Assembly: GCA_019419455.1 (NCBI GenBank)
Contig: DXZW01000018.1
Span: forward strand, 36,634-100,633
Direction: 5' to 3'
From: Collinsella sp.
GTDB lineage: Bacteria > Actinomycetota > Coriobacteriia > Coriobacteriales > Coriobacteriaceae
DNA: 64,000 bases
The notes beneath the pieces were generated by a model, which was not told the DNA's origin, did no database searches, and saw nothing but the letters and a program-made list of their open reading frames with translations. Of the stretch, positions 59,953 through 64,000 are shown in pieces. A program made the translations under genes and the position numbers. Within the stretch, counting starts at the first letter, position 1; every line of letters starts with the position of its first letter.

Positions 59953-60762
59953 CTATTCGGTGAGCTCGGGGCCCTCGCCGGGCACGTATGCCTCGGCGCC
60001 CTCGACGCGGTTGATTTGAATAGTTCCAAAGATCTCGTCCTGGCTCAGTGTAAGAGAGCCGCGCTTGGCGAGCTCGAGCATGGCCAGGAAGGTGACGACA
60101 AGCTGTTCGGTGGTGGCATCGCCGTCCAACAGCTCGCGGAAGGTGCAGGTTTGGTGAGCCATGGTAAAGCGATCGACCGAGGCCACCGTCAGGTCGAGCG
60201 GCACGCGATGCGGTGCCACGTGCTCGGCTTCCAGCAGGAAAGTCTGGCGCTTGCCGTCCAGGTCGGCGCAGATGACGGCGAGGCCGCGCAGGGTAATGCC
60301 GGCCAGGTAGTCGGGCATAAGGCCCAAGAACTCGGGGTCGGGGCCGGCCACGCGCGGATGCATGCGGCTTTCGGCCTGCATGCGGGCGCCAAGGGCTGCC
60401 GCCGCGCCCTTATACTGCTTGTAGGCAATCAGGCGCTGGATCAGGACCTCGCGTAGGGCGTCGCCGTCGAGCGCGCTGAGTTCCTCGAGGTCATCGTCGT
60501 CCTCGTCATCGTCGTCTGTCTTGCGCGGGGCCTCCTGGGGCACCAGCGAGGCGGCCTTGATGTCCAAAAGAGTTGCCGCGACCAGCAGAAAGTCGCTCGC
60601 CACGTCCAGGTCCAGCGCCTCGATGCGCTCCACCTCGGCAAGGTACTGCTCGGCCACCTCGCTGATGGAGATGGCGCCGATATCTACTTTTTGTCGGGTT
60701 ACCAGCTGCAGCAGCAGGTCGAAAGGTCCGCTGTAGACCTGCGTCGACACGCGATACGACAT
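59953..60762 (-). CDS. scpA: Segregation and condensation protein A
   Basis: A 269-residue kleisin that bridges SMC heads: FDLLLQLVTRQKVDIGAISI at the start and LDVASDFLLVAATLLDIKAASLVP as the SMC-binding helix; an acidic run DDDEDDDDLEE follows and the C-terminal winged helix is present. It is the first of the scpA-scpB-rluB series. smc is not in this window. Confidence 0.94.
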   Translation of the reverse strand: MSYRVSTQVYSGPFDLLLQLVTRQKVDIGAISISEVAEQYLAEVERIEALDLDVASDFLLVAATLLDIKAASLVPQEAPRKTDDDDEDDDDLEELSALDGDALREVLIQRLIAYKQYKGAAAALGARMQAESRMHPRVAGPDPEFLGLMPDYLAGITLRGLAVICADLDGKRQTFLLEAEHVAPHRVPLDLTVASVDRFTMAHQTCTFRELLDGDATTEQLVVTFLAMLELAKRGSLTLSQDEIFGTIQINRVEGAEAYVPGEGPELTE

Positions 60763-60846
60763 CTTCGACCTCCTTTGACGGCGCCTTCGCGGCGCGGTTT
60801 GGGTGCATGTTACGACCGTTTTGCACGGTCGACCTGTAAGTTTACC

Positions 60847-61530
60847 TTAGATGCCGGCGATTGCGAAGTTGAGCAGCTGCTCAGCAAGCGGATACACGGT
60901 AACGTCGAAATAGCGGCCAATCACGTCGAGTCCTGTCCACATGGGCAGCAGGTACAGCACGATGATAAGGATCGGCATGGCGTATTGCTGCAGGCGGTAG
61001 TAGTTGGCGAGCGCCTTGCCTTTGAGGAACGGCACGATGATCGACGAGCCGTCGAGCGGCGGGATCGGGATGAGGTTAAAAAACGCGAGTGACAGGTTGA
61101 CCACGATAAACGTGGCGCCGAAGTTCATGATCTGTGACGCCGTGGCAAAGGACATGCCGGTATAGAGGCTGCCATATGCCGCGTGCATGAGGGCGGCCGC
61201 TAGGCACGCGAGTGCGATGTTCGACGCGGGGCCGGCCACGCTCACCAGGACCTCGTCGCGTTTGGGGTGCTTGAGGTTGTTGAGGTAGACGGGCACGGGT
61301 TTGGCGAAGGCGAATACCGGGCCGCCGGCCGCGAGCATGAGCAGCGGCAGGATGATGGTGCCAAACAGGTCGATATGGTTAAGCGGGTTGAGCGACACGC
61401 GGCCGCGCGAACGGGCCGTCTTGTCGCCGAGCGCCCAGGCCGCGGCGGCGTGTGCGCTCTCGTGGATCACGATGCCCACGATGACGGCAACGGCGCTGGC
61501 GAGCAGGTTCATGAGGTAGCTGCTGGACAT
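60847..61530 (-). CDS. Site-2 protease family (M50) membrane metalloprotease
   Basis: A 227-residue membrane protein with HESAHAAAA (HExxH-type zinc site) in the first span and PIPPLDGS as the third ligand motif, and about six hydrophobic segments. It resembles the small PDZ-less M50 proteins found upstream of scpA in many Gram-positives. Substrate unknown. AGGGGAG precedes the ATG. Confidence 0.9.
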   Translation of the reverse strand: MSSSYLMNLLASAVAVIVGIVIHESAHAAAAWALGDKTARSRGRVSLNPLNHIDLFGTIILPLLMLAAGGPVFAFAKPVPVYLNNLKHPKRDEVLVSVAGPASNIALACLAAALMHAAYGSLYTGMSFATASQIMNFGATFIVVNLSLAFFNLIPIPPLDGSSIIVPFLKGKALANYYRLQQYAMPILIIVLYLLPMWTGLDVIGRYFDVTVYPLAEQLLNFAIAGI

Positions 61531-61539
61531 GGCGCTCCC

Positions 61540-61836
61540 CTAGCGGACGCGACGCGAGGCGCGCGTGAGCAGGTAATCGGCCACAAACAAAATGACGGCC
61601 ACGATAGCGTAATCCAGGCGGAACACACCGCCAAAGGGCGACGTGATGACGCCATAGCCGGCGATGGCGCTTGGCAGTGCGCGTGAAAGCTCAACGACGA
61701 AGCCCACAATCTGCAGCTTGGCAGTGAGGCCGCTAAAGCACAGCAGCACGGTCATCGCGCTCATAAAGATGCCGCAGATGCGACAAGCAATGGCGATGAT
61801 GCTCATCGCCACGGCAGCGGCCTTACGAGAATTCAC
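61540..61836 (-). CDS. Small membrane protein of unknown function
   Basis: A 98-residue protein with two clear hydrophobic segments (about 8-38 and 75-90) and a basic end ([10 protein letters not shown]). I do not recognise a family. GTG 61836 is preceded by GAGGAG and overlaps the ABC-F gene stop by 14 nt, so it is probably coupled to it. The M50 gene starts 9 nt downstream. Confidence 0.65.
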   Translation of the reverse strand: MNSRKAAAVAMSIIAIACRICGIFMSAMTVLLCFSGLTAKLQIVGFVVELSRALPSAIAGYGVITSPFGGVFRLDYAIVAVILFVADYLLTRASRRVR

Positions 61837-63856
61837 GCGCGGTCTCCTCTTCGATTTGGGTGGAAAGCTCCAGCCATTCGTCCTCGAGCTTGGGCAGCTC
61901 TTGCTTAAGCCCGTTATATTCCCCCAGCGCGGCGTTGAACTTGTCTTGATCGGCATAAAGCTCTTCGCTCGCCATCAATTCCATAAGCTCGTCATAGCGG
62001 GCGCGCTTTTTGTCGAGCTCCGTCTCGATCTTCTTGAGCTGGTTACGCACGCCCTTGAGCTTTTTGTTGAGCGCAGCGCGGGCTTGGGCCTCGGCGCGCT
62101 TTTGCTCCTTGGTCTTTTTGCCCTCGGCAGGCTTGGGGGCGGCGACGGGGGTGTCGGCCTGGGCGGCGCTGGCCTTGGCGGACTTGGTCGTGGCCGGCGC
62201 GCTCTCCCCTGCCGCCTCGGCGGCGGCGCGGGCTGCGAGGTCCTCGCGCTTGTAGAGGTAGTAGTCGTAATCGCCGTCGTAGACCGTGACTTTGCCGTCG
62301 CGGATATCGATGACGCGGTTGGCCACGGCGCGCACCAGGTGCTCGTCGTGGCTGATCAGCACGATGGTGCCGGGGAAGTTTTGCAGGGCGTTCTCGAGCA
62401 TGTCCACCGAGTCGATGTCTAGGTGGTTGGTGGGCTCGTCCAGGCACAGGAGCGCCTCGGGTGCTACGAGCATCTTGGCGAGCGCCAGACGCGCCTTTTC
62501 GCCGCCGGAGAGGACGCGAACCTGCTTTTCGATTGCGTCGTTGTCGCTAAACAGGAAGGCGCCCAGCAGGCTGCGCTGCTGCGGCACGGTCCACTTGGGC
62601 GTGACGGTGTCAATCTCTTGCAGGACGGTATTGGACTCGGTCATGCCCTCGAGTGCGTGCTGGGCGTAGTAGGCTACGCCTACGTTGGTGCCCAGGTCCC
62701 GGGTGCCGGTGGTGGGCGGCTCCAGTCCGGCGATGATCTTCATGAGCGTGGACTTGCCGGCGCCGTTGGGGCCGACGAGCGCCACGTGCTCGCCGCGGTA
62801 GAGCTTGAGGTCGATATCGCTGTAGATGTGTTTGTTGCCGTAGGACTTGGAGACGCCCTCCAGGCCCACGACCATATCGCCGGAGCGCGGTGGGTCAGGG
62901 AACTTAAAGTCGATGTGCTTGTGGCCCTCGGGTAGGATGACAAGCTCCTTTTTGATCTGCTCGATCTTGCGGATGCGCTCCTGGGCCTGGGCTGCCTTGG
63001 TGGGCTTGTAGCGGAACTTGTCGACGAAGACCTGCATGTGGGCGATGTCGCGCTCCTGGGCGGCGCGCTTGGCGCGCATCTGCTCAAGGTTGTCCTCGCG
63101 CTGCTTGAGGTAGCTGCTGTAGTTGCCGGTGTAAGTGGTCACGCGACGATTTTCGAGTGCGGCGACGTGGTCGACGCAAGCGTCCATGAAGGCGCGGTCG
63201 TGGCTGACGATGAGGACGGCGCCGTCATAGTTGGCTATAAAGCCGCGCAGCCACTGCACGCTTTCGAGGTCCAGGTGGTTAGTGGGCTCGTCCAGAAGCA
63301 GCAGGTCGGGATGGCGCAGGAAGAGCTTGGCGAGCGCGATGCGCATCTGCCAGCCGCCCGAGAACTCGGAGCACGGGCGCTCAAAGTCGGTGACCTTAAA
63401 GCCCAGGCCGGACAGGATTTTGCGGGCGTTGCTCTCGAGCTCGTAGCCGCCCAGGTGCTCAAAGCGGTCCTGGACCCGGCCGTACTCGTTGAGGAGTGCG
63501 TCGACGTCCTTGCCCTGCTCGGAGAGCTCGGTGATTTGGGCCTGCAGCTCGTTAGCGCGCTCGCCCATGCGGCGGATTTCCTTGGCGGCGGCCATGACCT
63601 CGGCGAGGATGGTGGTGTCCTTTTGTTCCAGATTAGTTTCCTGCTCTAGGTAGCCCACCTGGCAGTCCTTTGCGTACTGGACCTGGCCGGAGTCGGGACT
63701 GTCGATGCCCATGATGATTTTGAGCATGGTGGTTTTGCCGGCGCCGTTGGGGCCCACGAGCGCGAAGCGCTCGCCGGGGTTGATCTGGAAGGACGCGCCG
63801 CTAAAGAGGACGCGTGCGCCGAAGCTTTTTTCGATCTTGTCGACCAGGAGGATCAT
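61823..63856 (-). CDS. ABC-F family ATPase
   Basis: A 677-residue soluble protein with two ABC domains: GPNGAGKTT and [12 protein letters not shown] in the first, GPNGAGKST and [12 protein letters not shown] in the second, separated by a P-site-interaction-like helical linker (about 245-310). A Lys/Ala-rich hinge and C-terminal coiled coil follow (residues 540-677), as in Uup/YdiF-type members. ABC-F proteins act on the ribosome as translation factors or give antibiotic resistance; sequence alone does not decide which. Confidence 0.92.
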   Translation of the reverse strand: MILLVDKIEKSFGARVLFSGASFQINPGERFALVGPNGAGKTTMLKIIMGIDSPDSGQVQYAKDCQVGYLEQETNLEQKDTTILAEVMAAAKEIRRMGERANELQAQITELSEQGKDVDALLNEYGRVQDRFEHLGGYELESNARKILSGLGFKVTDFERPCSEFSGGWQMRIALAKLFLRHPDLLLLDEPTNHLDLESVQWLRGFIANYDGAVLIVSHDRAFMDACVDHVAALENRRVTTYTGNYSSYLKQREDNLEQMRAKRAAQERDIAHMQVFVDKFRYKPTKAAQAQERIRKIEQIKKELVILPEGHKHIDFKFPDPPRSGDMVVGLEGVSKSYGNKHIYSDIDLKLYRGEHVALVGPNGAGKSTLMKIIAGLEPPTTGTRDLGTNVGVAYYAQHALEGMTESNTVLQEIDTVTPKWTVPQQRSLLGAFLFSDNDAIEKQVRVLSGGEKARLALAKMLVAPEALLCLDEPTNHLDIDSVDMLENALQNFPGTIVLISHDEHLVRAVANRVIDIRDGKVTVYDGDYDYYLYKREDLAARAAAEAAGESAPATTKSAKASAAQADTPVAAPKPAEGKKTKEQKRAEAQARAALNKKLKGVRNQLKKIETELDKKRARYDELMELMASEELYADQDKFNAALGEYNGLKQELPKLEDEWLELSTQIEEETAREFS

Positions 63857-63887
63857 GGTGCCGCCTTTGACCTTGTGTTCCTATATG

Positions 63888-63915
63888 AAAAAAGGCCCCA
63901 ACTTGCGTTGGAGCC
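63888..63915 (-). terminator. Terminator after tRNA-Ala
   Basis: On the minus strand a 9-bp stem with one G-T (63915-63907 with 63902-63894), loop GCAA, then six T. Confidence 0.88.
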
Positions 63916-63931
63916 TCATTCAATGCTCGGG

Positions 63932-64000
63932 TGGAGACGAGGGGAATCGAACCCCTGACCTCTTGACTGCCAGTCAAGCGCTCTCCCAGCTGAGCTACGC
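63932..64000 (-). tRNA. tRNA-Ala (anticodon GGC), partial
   Basis: Minus strand. The window cuts off the first four bases of the acceptor. D arm GCTC...GAGC, anticodon stem CTTGA/TCAAG around CTGGCAG, T arm GGTTCGATTCC and acceptor end CGTCTCC are present. Anticodon GGC reads Ala GCC/GCU. The CCA end is not encoded. Confidence 0.9.

Overview
The window is 64 kb of dense, moderately GC-rich chromosome made almost entirely of conserved housekeeping genes. It most resembles a gut coriobacterium of the Collinsella type (Actinomycetota, Coriobacteriia). This is inferred from gene order and families: lexA / LysM division-inhibitor-like gene / nrdR, and the actinobacterial trio pgsA2 - FHA (GarA-like) - MerR (FtsR-like), combined with Firmicute-like neighbours such as rny - spoVS - miaB - miaA - hflX and RNase J. 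No prophage, transposase gene, CRISPR array or rRNA operon is visible.

Layout. 1-35 kb is read almost wholly rightward: comEC tail, holA, rpsT, lepA, dusB, hemW, two dnaJ genes, mtaB, phoH, ybeY, dgkA, era, recO, rpsO, pnp, rnj, ftsK, a RodZ-like gene, yajQ, rimO, pgsA, cinA, recA, recX, rny, a GHKL ATPase, spoVS, miaB, miaA, hflX. At 35-37.9 kb lies the SOS hub: lexA with a membrane acyltransferase-like gene (leftward), and a divergent LysM gene followed by nrdR and dut. From 38.3 kb genes are mixed: a UgtP-like glycosyltransferase, trxB, a DUF1836 regulator, degV, an NlpC/P60 hydrolase, apt. From 44 kb to the end everything is leftward: MerR, FHA, pgsA2, tRNA-Pro, coaBC, a zinc-ribbon protein, nif3, cysteine desulfurase, rpe, gpsA, plsY, der, a DUF512 radical-SAM protein, ispH, plsC, cmk, rluB, scpB, scpA, an M50 protease, a small membrane protein, an ABC-F ATPase and a partial tRNA-Ala.

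How the genes work together. The rightward block is translation, RNA decay and DNA repair: ribosome proteins and ribosome GTPases (rpsT, rpsO, lepA, era, hflX), RNA processing (pnp, rnj, rny, ybeY, phoH), tRNA modification (dusB, mtaB, miaA, miaB) and recombination (holA, recO, recA, recX, ftsK). Exact GAAC-N4-GTTC LexA boxes sit in the recA promoter and twice in the lexA/LysM intergenic region. The leftward block supplies phospholipid (plsY, plsC, gpsA, pgsA2), isoprenoid, CoA and nucleotide precursors and chromosome segregation (scpA, scpB).

The most unusual signal is non-coding. Two intergenic regions (16319-16721 and 37910-38274) each hold two long hairpin elements of 103-143 nt in inverted orientation, separated by 127-158 nt. 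Each element has near-perfect 29-37 bp arms around a conserved interior. Within a locus the interiors match, while the outer arms differ in sequence yet stay self-complementary, so base pairing has been preserved. The two loci use unrelated interior sequences but the same design. Other points worth a look: a hairpin burying the nrdR ribosome site and start codon, TTTGGT units repeated at helical spacing upstream of recA, a DnaJ whose second C-terminal domain is replaced by membrane segments, a shared motif upstream of the DUF1836 gene and degV, and a recurrent GGGTANNNT -10-like element.
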